From: an uncultured Pelagibacteraceae bacterium
GTDB taxonomy: Bacteria; Pseudomonadota; Alphaproteobacteria; Pelagibacterales; Pelagibacteraceae
Direction: 5' to 3'
DNA length: 64,000 bases
Assembly: GCA_902623735.1 (NCBI GenBank)
Contig: CACNUU010000002.1
Location: 1-64,000 of the forward strand
Below are positions 29,981 to 39,375 of the stretch, piece by piece (the stretch's first letter is position 1; the number at the start of each line of letters is the position of its first letter). The notes beneath the pieces are model-generated. The model had not been told where the DNA came from, ran no database searches, and saw nothing but the letters and a program-made list of their open reading frames with translations. The position numbers were made by a program, and so were the translations under genes.

Positions 29981-31050
29981 GTTTTAAATGTGGAATTGTT
30001 GGATTGCCAAATGTTGGGAAATCTACTCTCTTCAATGCATTGACAAACTCAAACAAAGCACAAGCAGAAAATTTTCCATTTTGTACAATTGATCCAAATA
30101 TAGGAATTGTAGCTGTTCCAGATTATAGACTTGATAATTTAGCAAAAATTTCAAAATCAAAAAAAATTATTAATACTACTATTTCATTTGTTGATATAGC
30201 GGGATTAGTAAAAGGTGCATCAAAAGGCGAAGGTCTGGGCAACAAATTTCTTTCACATATAAGAGAAGTAGACTCTATTATTCATATGATAAGATGTTTT
30301 GACTCCACCGATATACAAAATGTTAACCCCAATGTAGATCCTGTAAGAGATCTTGAGATAATTGAGACTGAAATGATGCTTGCTGATATAGAGTCTATTC
30401 AAAAAAGACTAGAAAAAAATAATAAAAAAAATATTGATAAAGAAAATATTGAAATATTGGAAAGAGCGCTAGACTGCATTAATAATGATAAAGATATTTC
30501 TTTATTAAATTTACAATTTGATAAAAAAAAACTAAATCAAAGTGGTTTGTTATCACTGAAACCAAAAATATTTGTATGTAATGTAGATGAACAAAGTATA
30601 ACTCAAGGAAATAATTACACTAAAGATTTTGTTAGTAAATATGGAAATGAAAATACTCTCATAGTTTCTGCTGACATCGAAAATCAAATTAATGAACTAC
30701 AAGACACTGAGAAAGAAAATTATATGGAAATGATAGGTCTTGAAAATACTGGTTTAGATATGTTAATACAAAAAGGTTATAAAATCCTCGAACTAGAGAC
30801 TTTTTTTACCTCAGGACCTGAAGAGACTAGAGCCTGGACAATACAAAAAAATTGTACAGCACCTAAAGCGGCTGGTGAAATTCACACTGATTTCGAAAAA
30901 GGTTTCATTAGAGCAGAAACAATTTCTTATAATGATTTTATTAACAATGATGGATGGGTAAACTCAAAAAATAATGGAAAAATGAGATTAGAAGGAAAAG
31001 ATTATATTGTTCAAGATGGAGATATATTAAACTTCCGTTTCAATACGTGA
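29977..31050 (+). CDS. ychF: redox-/translation-associated GTPase-like ATPase YchF
   Basis: The product is 357 residues. The G-protein motifs are G1 GLPNVGKST near residues 8-16, G2 in ENFPFCTIDPNIG near 31-43, and G3 DIAGLVKGASKGEGLGNKFL near 71-90. A coiled-coil insert and a C-terminal TGS domain ending in YIVQDGDILNFRFNT follow. YchF (OLA1) hydrolyses ATP and binds ribosomes. It starts on the pth stop codon. The end overlaps the opposing petC gene by 24 bases. Confidence 0.97.
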   Translation: MSFKCGIVGLPNVGKSTLFNALTNSNKAQAENFPFCTIDPNIGIVAVPDYRLDNLAKISKSKKIINTTISFVDIAGLVKGASKGEGLGNKFLSHIREVDSIIHMIRCFDSTDIQNVNPNVDPVRDLEIIETEMMLADIESIQKRLEKNNKKNIDKENIEILERALDCINNDKDISLLNLQFDKKKLNQSGLLSLKPKIFVCNVDEQSITQGNNYTKDFVSKYGNENTLIVSADIENQINELQDTEKENYMEMIGLENTGLDMLIQKGYKILELETFFTSGPEETRAWTIQKNCTAPKAAGEIHTDFEKGFIRAETISYNDFINNDGWVNSKNNGKMRLEGKDYIVQDGDILNFRFNT

Positions 31051-31806
31051 CCATATTTTTTTCATACTAAAATAAACTAATGTTGTTAGTATAATCAAGT
31101 ACACTATAGCTTTAAAACCCATTCTATGACGCGTTTCTAAATGGGGTTCTGCAGTCCACATTAAAAAAGTTGTAACATCTTTTGCCATCTGTTCCACAGA
31201 TGCTATTGTACCATCTGAATATTCTACCAAACCATCAGAAAGTTGATTAGACATTTTGATCTTATTTCCATACATATATTTATTATAATAAACTCCGTCA
31301 TCTAAAGTCACACCGACCGGAGGATCCTCATATCCCTGAAGAAGTGAATAAATATAATCAACTCCACCTCCCCTAGCTTTTACTAAAACAGTCATATCAG
31401 GAGGATACGCTCCACCATTAGCAGCTTGAGCTGCTTTTTCATTTTCATAAGGCATAACAAATTTGTCAGATAATCTTCCTGGTCTCATAAACATTTCACC
31501 ATCAGCATTTGGTCCATCTTTCACCTCAAATGATGCTGCAATAGCTTTAGCTTGTTCCAAAGAAAATTCAGGGCCACCTTTCTCTACTAAATTTCTATAA
31601 CTTAAATATTTCATTGAATGGCATGAAGAACATACGTCTTGATAAACTTGGTAACCTCTTTGAAGAGCGGCTCTATCAAATTTTCCAAAAGGACCTTTAA
31701 AACTCCAATCTGTTTTTAGATATTCAATTTTTTCGGCAGCATTTGAATTAAGTTGAAATCCAAGAAACAGTGTAATTAAAAATGATATTCTAAAAAAATT
31801 TATCAC
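31027..31806 (-). CDS. petC: cytochrome c1 of the bc1 complex
   Basis: The product is 259 residues. An N-terminal signal sequence (cleavage near SNA-AEK, residue 23) is followed by the c-type haem site CSSCH near residues 59-63, the GARGGGVDYIYSLL-like segment (KARGGGVDYIYSLLQGY) near 142, a Met-ligand region near the later half, and a C-terminal membrane anchor VYLIILTTLVYFSMKKIW. It carries electrons from the Rieske protein to soluble or oxidase-linked cytochrome c. It is the last gene of petA-petB-petC, starting 5 bases after petB. Confidence 0.96.
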   Translation of the reverse strand: MINFFRISFLITLFLGFQLNSNAAEKIEYLKTDWSFKGPFGKFDRAALQRGYQVYQDVCSSCHSMKYLSYRNLVEKGGPEFSLEQAKAIAASFEVKDGPNADGEMFMRPGRLSDKFVMPYENEKAAQAANGGAYPPDMTVLVKARGGGVDYIYSLLQGYEDPPVGVTLDDGVYYNKYMYGNKIKMSNQLSDGLVEYSDGTIASVEQMAKDVTTFLMWTAEPHLETRHRMGFKAIVYLIILTTLVYFSMKKIWSRIETEV

Positions 31807-31811
31807 TGACT

Positions 31812-33068
31812 CTAAAGGCTATCCTTCTTTTTAACCGCTGCAAGGTTTGGAGAACCACCTAAAATAGGTTCCGTTATACTTAAAGGCACTGGAATAGTTC
31901 TTTCTTTTAATCCTAGAATTGGAAGAACTACTAAAAAGTGTAAGAAGTAATACGCTGTTGCTACTCTTGCAATCAATAAATATAGGCCTTCAGCAGGCAT
32001 AGCGCCAACATATCCTAAAATTAAAACATCAGCCACTAAGATCCAATAAAATTGTTTATATAAAGGTCTAAAAACCGCAGATCTGATTTTTGATGTATCC
32101 AACCAAGGTAGCGCAGCTAATATAAGAATAGCTGACAACATTGCTATTACTCCTAGAAGTTTATCAGGAACTGATCTTAAGATTGCATAAAAAGGTAGCA
32201 AGTACCATTCTGGAACAATATGTGCTGGGGTTACCAGCGGATTTGCTTCAATATAATTATCAGCGTGACCTAAAATATTTGGCGTATAAAAAACAAAAAA
32301 AGCAAAAACGATCATAAACATTAATAAAGCAAAACCATCTTTGATAACGATGTAAGGATGGAACGGCACTGTATCTTTTGATGGTTTTTTAATGTCAATA
32401 CCAATTGGGTTATTGTTACCAGGTACATGAAGAGCCCAGATGTGTAAGACTACTAATCCTAAAATTAAAAAAGGAATTAGATAGTGAAGAGTAAAAAATC
32501 TTGTAAGTGTTGGATTGTCTACTGAATACCCTCCCCATAACCATGTTACTATTCCCTCACCTACCAAAGGAATTGCACTGAATAAATTTGTGATGACTGT
32601 AGCACCCCAAAAACTCATTTGTCCCCAAGGAAGAACATATCCTAAGAAAGCAGCTGCCATCATTAGAAGATAAATAATTATACCTATGATCCATATGATC
32701 TCTCTTGGTGATTTATAAGATCCATAGAATAAAGATCTAAAAATATGAATATAAACTGCTAAGAAAAACATTGAAGCTCCGTTAGCATGTATATATCTTA
32801 TTAACCACCCATAGTTTACATCTCTCATTATATGTTCAACACTTTCAAATGCCATGTCAGCATGAGCTATATAATGCATCGCCAAAACTAAACCTGTTAC
32901 TATTTGAGTAATTAAACAAAAAGTTAGAATTCCACCAAACGTCCACCAATAATTTAAATTTTTAGGCGTCGGGTAATCTGTTAAATGATTAGCTAATGTT
33001 AATAATGGAAGTCTATCATTAAACCATTTACCAAATTTTGATTGAGGGGTGTAATTGTGATCACTCAT
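31812..33068 (-). CDS. petB: cytochrome b of the bc1 complex
   Basis: The product is 418 residues with eight membrane helices. The two haem-binding histidine pairs lie in helices B and D (HYIAHADM near residue 66, [21 protein letters not shown] near 93-113, and the [20 protein letters not shown] stretch near 190-210). The quinol-site sequence is PEWYLLP near residue 281. It forms the quinol oxidation and reduction sites of complex III in the inner membrane. It lies 6 bases after petA and 5 bases before petC. Confidence 0.98.
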   Translation of the reverse strand: MSDHNYTPQSKFGKWFNDRLPLLTLANHLTDYPTPKNLNYWWTFGGILTFCLITQIVTGLVLAMHYIAHADMAFESVEHIMRDVNYGWLIRYIHANGASMFFLAVYIHIFRSLFYGSYKSPREIIWIIGIIIYLLMMAAAFLGYVLPWGQMSFWGATVITNLFSAIPLVGEGIVTWLWGGYSVDNPTLTRFFTLHYLIPFLILGLVVLHIWALHVPGNNNPIGIDIKKPSKDTVPFHPYIVIKDGFALLMFMIVFAFFVFYTPNILGHADNYIEANPLVTPAHIVPEWYLLPFYAILRSVPDKLLGVIAMLSAILILAALPWLDTSKIRSAVFRPLYKQFYWILVADVLILGYVGAMPAEGLYLLIARVATAYYFLHFLVVLPILGLKERTIPVPLSITEPILGGSPNLAAVKKKDSL

Positions 33069-33074
33069 AATATT

Positions 33075-33584
33075 TTAACCGATTTTAATTGTATTGTTAT
33101 CAACAAATTCATATTTTGGAATTTCCATATTTGTTGGTGCTGGACCCTTTCTAATTCTTCCAGAGATATCATAATGTGATCCATGACAAGGGCAAAACCA
33201 ACCATTATAATCTCCTTTTTGATCTAAAGGCACGCAACCTAAATGAGTACATACACCAAGCATGACTAACCATTCAGGGTTCTTGGCTCTATCCTCATCT
33301 TTTTCAGGATGTTTTAACTCCTCCATCTTAACGGATTTTGCTTCAGCAATTTCATCATTAGTTCTTCTTCTAATAAACACCGGTTTTCCCCTCCATAAAA
33401 CAGTTATAGTTTTTCCTGGATCAACTGCGCTTACATCTACCTCAGTGCTAGCTAGTGCTTTTACTGATGCATCTGGGTTCATCTGGTCAATCATAGGCCA
33501 AATAGTTGCACCAACTCCCACAGCTCCCACCGCATAAGTTGCTGTAAATAAAAAATCTCTTCTATTAGTTTTTTTTTCTGACAT
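33075..33584 (-). CDS. petA: Rieske iron-sulfur protein of the bc1 complex
   Basis: The product is 169 residues. The N-terminus has a twin-arginine signal (NRRDFLF) joined to a membrane anchor, so the folded protein is exported by Tat. The [2Fe-2S] ligands are in CTHLGC near residue 112 and CPCHGSHYD near 132. The two extra cysteines form the usual disulfide. It takes electrons from quinol and passes them to cytochrome c1. It leads the petABC operon, and the 87-base gap to the divergent trmL gene contains a 16-base palindrome. Confidence 0.97.
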   Translation of the reverse strand: MSEKKTNRRDFLFTATYAVGAVGVGATIWPMIDQMNPDASVKALASTEVDVSAVDPGKTITVLWRGKPVFIRRRTNDEIAEAKSVKMEELKHPEKDEDRAKNPEWLVMLGVCTHLGCVPLDQKGDYNGWFCPCHGSHYDISGRIRKGPAPTNMEIPKYEFVDNNTIKIG

Positions 33585-33627
33585 TTCTAAGTTATGCTAA
33601 ATTTTATAAATTGATTTAGCTAATTAC

Positions 33628-33643
33628 TATATGATTTCATATA
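33628..33643. promoter_or_regulatory. palindrome between petA and trmL, possible operator
   Basis: TATATGA-TT-TCATATA is a perfect 7-base inverted repeat with a 2-base centre. It lies 44 bases before the petA start and 28 bases before the trmL start. A TATAAT (33640-33645), which could serve trmL, overlaps its right arm. It could bind a dimeric regulator, but no protein can be assigned. Confidence 0.35.
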
Positions 33644-33671
33644 ATAAAATAGTAAATTTTCTACTGAAAGA

Positions 33672-34145
33672 ATGACACATAATCGTATTAATCAGGGGCC
33701 TAAAATAGCCTTATTTGAACCAGATATACCGCAAAATACAGCTGCGATAATTAGAACTTGTTCATGTCTGGGGGCTAAACTAGAGATAATTGAGCCATGT
33801 GGTTTTTTTTTTAGTGATAAAAGGTTTAAAAGAGTGGTTATGGACTACATGGATAAGGGTCAAATAAAACGCTATGAAAATTTCAATCTTTTTTTAGCCG
33901 AAAAGAAAAATCAGAGAATAATATTGATGACAACCAAAGCTTCTATATCTTATACAAAGTTCAAATTTAAAAAAGATGATACAATTTTATTTGGAAGAGA
34001 AAGCGCTGGTGTTCCAGAAAAAATACATAAATTAATTAAATATAGACTAATAATACCTATGAAAAAAAATAAAAGGTCTTTAAATGTAAGTTCATCAGTG
34101 GCAATTGTTTTAGCTGAGAGCTTAAAACAAACTAAATTGATTTAA
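33672..34145 (+). CDS. trmL: tRNA (cytidine/uridine-34-2'-O)-methyltransferase
   Basis: The product is 157 residues, the size of minimal SPOUT methyltransferases. It begins with ALFEPDIPQNTAAIIRTCSCLGAKLEIIEPCGF near residues 14-46 (TrmL signature) and has the knot motifs DTILFGRESAGVPEKIHK near 106-123 and the end RSLNVSSSVAIVLAE. It methylates the wobble ribose of certain leucine tRNAs. It is divergent from petA, as in many alphaproteobacteria, and hemF starts one base after its stop codon. Confidence 0.93.
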   Translation: MTHNRINQGPKIALFEPDIPQNTAAIIRTCSCLGAKLEIIEPCGFFFSDKRFKRVVMDYMDKGQIKRYENFNLFLAEKKNQRIILMTTKASISYTKFKFKKDDTILFGRESAGVPEKIHKLIKYRLIIPMKKNKRSLNVSSSVAIVLAESLKQTKLI

Positions 34146-34146
34146 T

Positions 34147-34971
34147 ATGGACTTAGAGATGAAAAAAAATTTAGCAAGTAACTGGTTTAAAATACTTCAG
34201 GATTCTATATGCCACAGTATTCAAAAACTTGAAAAAAGTAATGCTATATTTCAAAGTAAATCCTGGAAAAGAAACCACAAAAAAGATGAGGGCGGAGGAG
34301 AGTTTAGAATTCTCAAAAATGGAAAAGTTTTTGACAAAGTGGGAGTTAACTTTTCAAAAGTGTATGGAAAATTTCCTCAAAAATTTAAAAAAAATATTCC
34401 AGGAACTCAAAAAGATCCGAGTTTTTGGGCTTCAGGTATTTCAGTTGTTATGCATTTGAAAAATCCTTTGATTCCCGCAATGCATTTTAATACCCGATAC
34501 ATTTCTACTACTCGCGACTGGTTTGGTGGAGGTATGGACGTTACGCCATCTAGAATAGATAGGACTGAAGAGAAGGAATTTCATAATACTTTAAAAAAGA
34601 TGTGCAATCGTCACGATAAAAATTATTATAAGATTTATAAAAAATGGTGTGATCAATATTTCTATTTACCTCATAGAAAAGAGCCAAGAGGTATTGGTGG
34701 AATTTTTTTTGATTACAAAAAAGGTAATTTTGATAAAAATTTTAAGTTTGTGAGAGATGTAGGCATTACATTTGAATTTATATTTAATAAGATTATTAAA
34801 AAAAAGATAAAAAAAAAGTGGTCTATGAAAGATAAAGAGGCCCAATACATCAAAAGAGGAAGGTACACCGAATTTAATCTACTATATGACAGAGGAACAA
34901 AATTTGGGTTACAAACTGGCGGAAATACAGAAGGTATTTTAATGTCCTTACCACCAACAGCTAAATGGTAA
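34147..34971 (+). CDS. hemF: oxygen-dependent coproporphyrinogen III oxidase
   Basis: The product is 274 residues. Family features are GGGEFRILKNGKVFDKVGVNFS near residues 50-71, PAMHFNTRYI near 108-117, WFGGGMDVTPSR near 124-135, the PHRKEPRGIGGIFFDY segment near 177-192, and the C-terminal RYTEFNLLYDRGTKFGLQTGGNTEGILMSLP. It turns coproporphyrinogen III into protoporphyrinogen IX using oxygen, in haem synthesis. This fits the haem needs of the bc1 and aa3 complexes in this window. It is packed between trmL and greA with 1-base gaps. Confidence 0.97.
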   Translation: MDLEMKKNLASNWFKILQDSICHSIQKLEKSNAIFQSKSWKRNHKKDEGGGEFRILKNGKVFDKVGVNFSKVYGKFPQKFKKNIPGTQKDPSFWASGISVVMHLKNPLIPAMHFNTRYISTTRDWFGGGMDVTPSRIDRTEEKEFHNTLKKMCNRHDKNYYKIYKKWCDQYFYLPHRKEPRGIGGIFFDYKKGNFDKNFKFVRDVGITFEFIFNKIIKKKIKKKWSMKDKEAQYIKRGRYTEFNLLYDRGTKFGLQTGGNTEGILMSLPPTAKW

Positions 34972-34972
34972 T

Positions 34973-35452
34973 ATGATGGAAAAAGAACCAATTACTCTCA
35001 ATGGTTTAGATAAATTAAAAGAAGAACTTATTTATCTTAAGGAAAAAAAAAGACCTGAAATTGTTGCTGCAATATCCGAGGCAAGATCTCATGGTGATCT
35101 AAAAGAAAACGCAGAATATCACGCAGCTAAAGAAGAGCAGTCACATAACGAAGGAAGAATAACTGAAATTAATGACATCATAGCAAGAGCTAACGTAATT
35201 GATGTAACTAAATTAAGTAACGAGGGGAAAGTAATTTTTGGATCAACAGTATTTCTAGAGAATTTAGATACTCAAGAAAAAATAAATTATAAAATAGTTG
35301 GTAAAGATGAGGCTGATCTCAAAAATGGATTAATTTATTTTCAATCGCCTATTGGCAAAGGATTAATTGGAAAAAATAAGAATGATCTAGTTGAAATTAC
35401 TACGCCCTCAGGAAAAAAAAATTTTGAAATTAAAAACGTGAAATATATCTAG
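34973..35452 (+). CDS. greA: transcription elongation factor GreA
   Basis: The product is 159 residues. The N-terminal coiled coil (LDKLKEELIYLKEKKRPEIVAAISEARSHGDLKENAEYHAAKEEQ, near residues 11-55) carries the acidic tip residues DLKENAEY that reach into the polymerase channel. The FKBP-like C-terminal domain includes SPIGKGLIGK near 130. It rescues backtracked RNA polymerase by stimulating transcript cleavage. Two ATGs in tandem open the gene; I take the first. The stop codon overlaps the opposing cca gene by 4 bases. Confidence 0.97.
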   Translation: MMEKEPITLNGLDKLKEELIYLKEKKRPEIVAAISEARSHGDLKENAEYHAAKEEQSHNEGRITEINDIIARANVIDVTKLSNEGKVIFGSTVFLENLDTQEKINYKIVGKDEADLKNGLIYFQSPIGKGLIGKNKNDLVEITTPSGKKNFEIKNVKYI

Positions 35453-36726
35453 CTATTGATAATATTTTCTACTTCTTTTTCAGTAATTTGAAAATTATTT
35501 TTTACCCACTCATCCTCAATAATTTTAAGTTTAGTACCTAATAATTTTCCTTCAGTAATCTTGTATTTTGACATGAGAATATCTGCTTTAATGGGCATTA
35601 TAGGTTTAATTTTTTCTTTAAAATTATTTATCAATTCAATCAAATTATTATCAACTTTTTTTAATTTAAAAATTCTAAATTTCAAAATATCAATTACAGC
35701 CTCTCTTCCTTTATAGTAAAAAATTTCGTTCATTTTATTTTTACTGAATGTTTTGGAAGTTAATTTTTTATTTTTATAAAATTCGTCTATATTTTTTATT
35801 CTTTGCTGATTTTTTTTTGAAATATTGTATTTATAAAGGAAATAATCAACATCATCTGATTGGTCTACTATTAATAGAGAAATGATAAAAATAAAATCTA
35901 TATTATCTAAAGAATTTTTTGCATAAAGATTTAGATTATTAAAAATATCAAAATACTTTAATTCTGGGAATATAATTTTTAACATCTCTAAACATAGTTT
36001 ATCTTTACATAGATTTATCAAAATGTTTGGTTTTAATATCTTTTTTAACTCATCCAATAATCTTTCTTTTGAAATCTTGGATACGCCATTTAAATTAATT
36101 CTTAAATATTTGCTAATTTCAGGTTTATGTTTTTGTTTTGAGTAACTTAAAAAAAATCTTAAATATCTTAATATTCTTAAATAATCTTCTTGAATTCTTT
36201 TTTCTGGACTCCCAATGAAAATTATCTCTCCATTATCTAAATCATTCTTGCCGTTGAATGGATCAAATAAATTTCCCTCGATGTCAGAATAGATTGCATT
36301 AATTGTAAAATCTCTTCTTGATGCATCTTTTTTCCAATCTTTGGAAAATTTCACTTGAGCATGTCGTCCATCTGTCACGATATCTTCCCTCAAGCTAGTG
36401 ATTTCAAACTTATAGTCATCAATTAAAGCTGTTACAGTACCGTGCTCAATTCCTGTTTCGAAATAATTTATACCCTCTTTTTTTAATATCCCGATAACAT
36501 CGTTAGGTTCTAAATTCGTCGCAAGATCAATATCATCAACTTTTTCATTTTTAATCATTTTTCTTAAGCAGCCCCCAACATATCTAATTTCACTTTCAGA
36601 GGAATAAGAATTGATTGCTGTAAAAATTTTTAAAACTTGAGTTTTTGATGATAAGCTTTTAATTTTACTACTTAAATTTTCAAGGTTATTGCTTCGAAAA
36701 AATAATTTATCTAATAAATTTTTCAT
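35449..36726 (-). CDS. cca: CCA tRNA nucleotidyltransferase
   Basis: The product is 425 residues. The class II nucleotidyltransferase head has RYVGGCLRKM near residue 48 and the metal-binding DDIDLAT near 61. HGTVTALIDDYKFEITSLR lies near 99-117, RRDFTINAIYSD near 143-154, and the neck region RIQEDYLRILRYLRFF near 181-196. It adds or repairs the 3' CCA of tRNAs. The gene directly follows tRNA-Gln on the same strand (3-base gap), and that tRNA already encodes CCA, so the enzyme would act in repair for it. It is a transcript mate of the tRNA. Confidence 0.95.
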   Translation of the reverse strand: MKNLLDKLFFRSNNLENLSSKIKSLSSKTQVLKIFTAINSYSSESEIRYVGGCLRKMIKNEKVDDIDLATNLEPNDVIGILKKEGINYFETGIEHGTVTALIDDYKFEITSLREDIVTDGRHAQVKFSKDWKKDASRRDFTINAIYSDIEGNLFDPFNGKNDLDNGEIIFIGSPEKRIQEDYLRILRYLRFFLSYSKQKHKPEISKYLRINLNGVSKISKERLLDELKKILKPNILINLCKDKLCLEMLKIIFPELKYFDIFNNLNLYAKNSLDNIDFIFIISLLIVDQSDDVDYFLYKYNISKKNQQRIKNIDEFYKNKKLTSKTFSKNKMNEIFYYKGREAVIDILKFRIFKLKKVDNNLIELINNFKEKIKPIMPIKADILMSKYKITEGKLLGTKLKIIEDEWVKNNFQITEKEVENIINS

Positions 36727-36729
36727 AAT

Positions 36730-36803
36730 TGGCTGGGGCGCTAGGATTCGAACCTAGGATGCAGGTACCAAAAACCCGTGCCTTACCGCTTGGCTACGCC
36801 CCA
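36730..36803 (-). tRNA. tRNA-Gln(TTG)
   Basis: The minus strand gives a complete cloverleaf with U1 (TGGGGCG acceptor arm), loop TTTTGGT with anticodon TTG, a canonical T-loop (TTCGAAT), discriminator G and encoded CCA. It lies between ispE and cca on the same strand, 3 bases upstream of the cca start codon. Confidence 0.97.
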
Positions 36804-36836
36804 AAAATATTTTCGTATAACACAAAAAAATAATCC

Positions 36837-37679
36837 TTATATAGTTTTTGAACTTATACACCAGTATTTTTTATAATCTTTTTTAAACTTTTTTCTAGCT
36901 TCGTTGCATTGTTTTTTTGAATAATAATAAGAAACTAAAGCAGATCCTGACCCTGTCATTCTCACAAATATTGGGTCTTCCAATCTCTCTAAATATTTTT
37001 TAATTTTTTTCAATTTTGGATATTTGTTAAGAACTATTTTTTCTAGTGAATTTTTCTTTTTTTTTAAAGATTCAATATTAAACATTTTTTTTTTTGGATT
37101 TAAAAATTTAGCTTTATCAAGTTTCCTAACTTTTGAATAAATATATTTTGTAGAACAGCCAAAGTTCGGTTTAACAATTAAAGTAAATAATTTTCTACAA
37201 TTTTTAAATGTTCTAATTTCATTTTTTGATGTCAAAATTGTATTGGTATTAGACATTCCCAAAATTACGTCTGACCCTATGTCTCTTGCAATATTTTGAA
37301 TTTTTTTGATACTCATTTTAACTATTTTTTTTTCTATTAAAAATTTCAAAATACTAGCTGCATTCATTGATCCACCTCCTAAGCCAGCTTTTTGGGGAAT
37401 ATTTTTTTTAATCTTTACTAAAAATTTATGACGAATTAATTTTTTTTCATCTAAAATTCCTAACAATCTTGAAACAGTATTAATTAGACTAATATTTTTT
37501 GAAAATTTACCACTAAATATTATCTGATGATTTTTTGAATTAACTTTTTTTATCAAAATTAAGTCATGAAGATCAATAAAAGCAACCAAACTCTCAATTT
37601 TATGCAATTTTGAAGTTTTGCCGGTTACATTTAATGCTAAATTTATTTTTGCGAATGATTTAATTTCATTAAAATTCAT
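36837..37679 (-). CDS. ispE: 4-diphosphocytidyl-2-C-methyl-D-erythritol kinase
   Basis: The product is 280 residues, a GHMP kinase. It starts with SFAKINLALNVTGK (family N-terminus), has the ATP loop PQKAGLGGGSMNAAS near residues 90-105, DVILGMSNTNTI near 142, and the end RMTGSGSALVSYY near 240-252. It phosphorylates the intermediate CDP-ME in the non-mevalonate isoprenoid pathway. ispH, the last enzyme of the same pathway, is also in this window beside the carotenoid genes. The start overlaps the upstream TPR gene stop by 4 bases. Confidence 0.95.
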   Translation of the reverse strand: MNFNEIKSFAKINLALNVTGKTSKLHKIESLVAFIDLHDLILIKKVNSKNHQIIFSGKFSKNISLINTVSRLLGILDEKKLIRHKFLVKIKKNIPQKAGLGGGSMNAASILKFLIEKKIVKMSIKKIQNIARDIGSDVILGMSNTNTILTSKNEIRTFKNCRKLFTLIVKPNFGCSTKYIYSKVRKLDKAKFLNPKKKMFNIESLKKKKNSLEKIVLNKYPKLKKIKKYLERLEDPIFVRMTGSGSALVSYYYSKKQCNEARKKFKKDYKKYWCISSKTI

Positions 37680-39364
37680 GAATTAGAATTTTTAGGTCCA
37701 TATAATAATTTAATATTTATTTTATCAATCATATCTTTTTGAACATCATCCATTTCAAGGACATTTTTCCAAAAATACCTAGCTTGTATCTTTTGATTTA
37801 AATTCCACAAAATATCTCCATAATGATCATTTACGATAGGATCATCAGGCATTAATTCCACTGCTCTTTTTAAAAAATCTTCTGCTTTGACATAATCATT
37901 TATTAAATAATAAGCCCATCCTATCGAGTCAATTATATAAGGATCATTACTTTTTAAGGAATAAGCTTTTTCTAACATACTCATTGCCTCTTCAATTTTA
38001 TAATCTCTTTCTAGCCATGAATAAGCAAGATAATTTAAAACATATGCATCATCAGGATCTATTTTCAAAGACTCTAACAAATCTTTATCAGCACTAACGT
38101 AATCACCTTTTCGTTCATAGCTCCCTCCACGTCTATATAAAAGATCAGATTTAAAAGAATCATTTTCAAAATTGTTTATCAAATTTGAATAATATTTAAT
38201 CGCTGTTTGATATTCTTCAGAATTCTTATTAAAATTTGCGATATCAAAAATCATTTTATCATTAGGATTTTTGATTTTATTAAATTCAGATGTAATAAAT
38301 CTCAATGAAGCTTGTTTGTTTTTTTGTTTACTAATGATTTGAGCTTCTTTTTTAATTCGATACCAGTGAAAAAATATATCTTCTTTCGAGAAATTTTTCA
38401 AAATTTTTTTTGCTTTATTGTAATCTTTATTAAAATAATAATTTTCAGCAACTAAAGTTAAATTGTATATAAATTTTGGATTAAGAAAATTTGATAAATA
38501 CAGATAAAAATTTGATTTCTCAAAATTATCTTGTGAGGAATAAAGATTAGAAATTAAAAACAAAAACTCACTTAAAATATCTGTATGTTTTTGACAGGAA
38601 AAAACACTTTTAAATTTTTCAAAATTTTTATTTTCAATCCAATTTTTACCCTGGGAAACTAACAATGTTGAACTTATATAATTTTTATTTGCAGTAATTT
38701 CTTGAGCTTTATCTATTTTATTTTTACTTACTAAATAACTTAAGTAAAAATACATATATCTTGAATAATCTACATCACTTTTATTAACTAAATTCGAAAA
38801 AAAATTCTCTGTCCTAAAGTCATCCAAGTAACATCTTTGAAATGTTTCAGCAATTAAAGATAAATCACCAAAATTTTTTTTATCTTTTGTTAATTTTTCC
38901 TCTTTAAAAACAAAGATAAATTCTTTTAATAATTCTAAAATTGCTATATTAAATCTATCCTCTTTTTCATTTTGTAGAGCTTTATTAATAGCTATATTGG
39001 CATTCTTAAAATCATTTTTTTTTAAACTATCTAAGATAATCAATAGATTCGCATCAAAAAAATTTTGATCGATTTTACTTTTATTACTATTGATAACCTT
39101 AATTGCTTGTGTCACCTTTCTTTCCAAAACTAAGGATGTAACATACCTTTTTATATAAGGATTATGATCATCTATCAGTGACTTAGATAAACTAAAAAAT
39201 TTTAGTGCCTCTATGTTATTATTGTTTTGGAATGCCACTATTCCAGAAAAGTAATTTGATAATTTTTTAGAATCTAAATCTTCAAAACTACTACTTTTAG
39301 AGTATAGTGGGCTCTGGTAGAGTATCTGTATAATTAAAATAAATTTAAAAATTTTTTTTAACAC
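37676..39364 (-). CDS. tetratricopeptide repeat protein, probably exported
   Basis: The product is 562 residues. A signal-peptide-like start (FKFILIIQILYQSPLYS) suggests export or anchoring. The C-terminal 180 residues contain clear TPR units, for example RRGGSYERKGDYVSADKDLLESLKIDPDDAYVLNYLAYSW near 425-465 and GWAYYLINDYVKAEDFLKRAVELMPDDP near 490-517. The rest is probably diverged helical repeats. TPR proteins of this length in alphaproteobacteria often occur next to ispE, as here. The function is protein binding, with the partner unknown. It is divergent from the uracil-DNA glycosylase gene across 11 bases. Confidence 0.8.
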   Translation of the reverse strand: MLKKIFKFILIIQILYQSPLYSKSSSFEDLDSKKLSNYFSGIVAFQNNNNIEALKFFSLSKSLIDDHNPYIKRYVTSLVLERKVTQAIKVINSNKSKIDQNFFDANLLIILDSLKKNDFKNANIAINKALQNEKEDRFNIAILELLKEFIFVFKEEKLTKDKKNFGDLSLIAETFQRCYLDDFRTENFFSNLVNKSDVDYSRYMYFYLSYLVSKNKIDKAQEITANKNYISSTLLVSQGKNWIENKNFEKFKSVFSCQKHTDILSEFLFLISNLYSSQDNFEKSNFYLYLSNFLNPKFIYNLTLVAENYYFNKDYNKAKKILKNFSKEDIFFHWYRIKKEAQIISKQKNKQASLRFITSEFNKIKNPNDKMIFDIANFNKNSEEYQTAIKYYSNLINNFENDSFKSDLLYRRGGSYERKGDYVSADKDLLESLKIDPDDAYVLNYLAYSWLERDYKIEEAMSMLEKAYSLKSNDPYIIDSIGWAYYLINDYVKAEDFLKRAVELMPDDPIVNDHYGDILWNLNQKIQARYFWKNVLEMDDVQKDMIDKINIKLLYGPKNSNS

Positions 39365-39375
39365 ATTTGCACTTT

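Noticed and set aside
37676..39364. TPR protein as a possible recent acquisition because of its low similarity to named families
   Set aside because: Composition matches the neighbours and the position next to ispE is usual in alphaproteobacteria.
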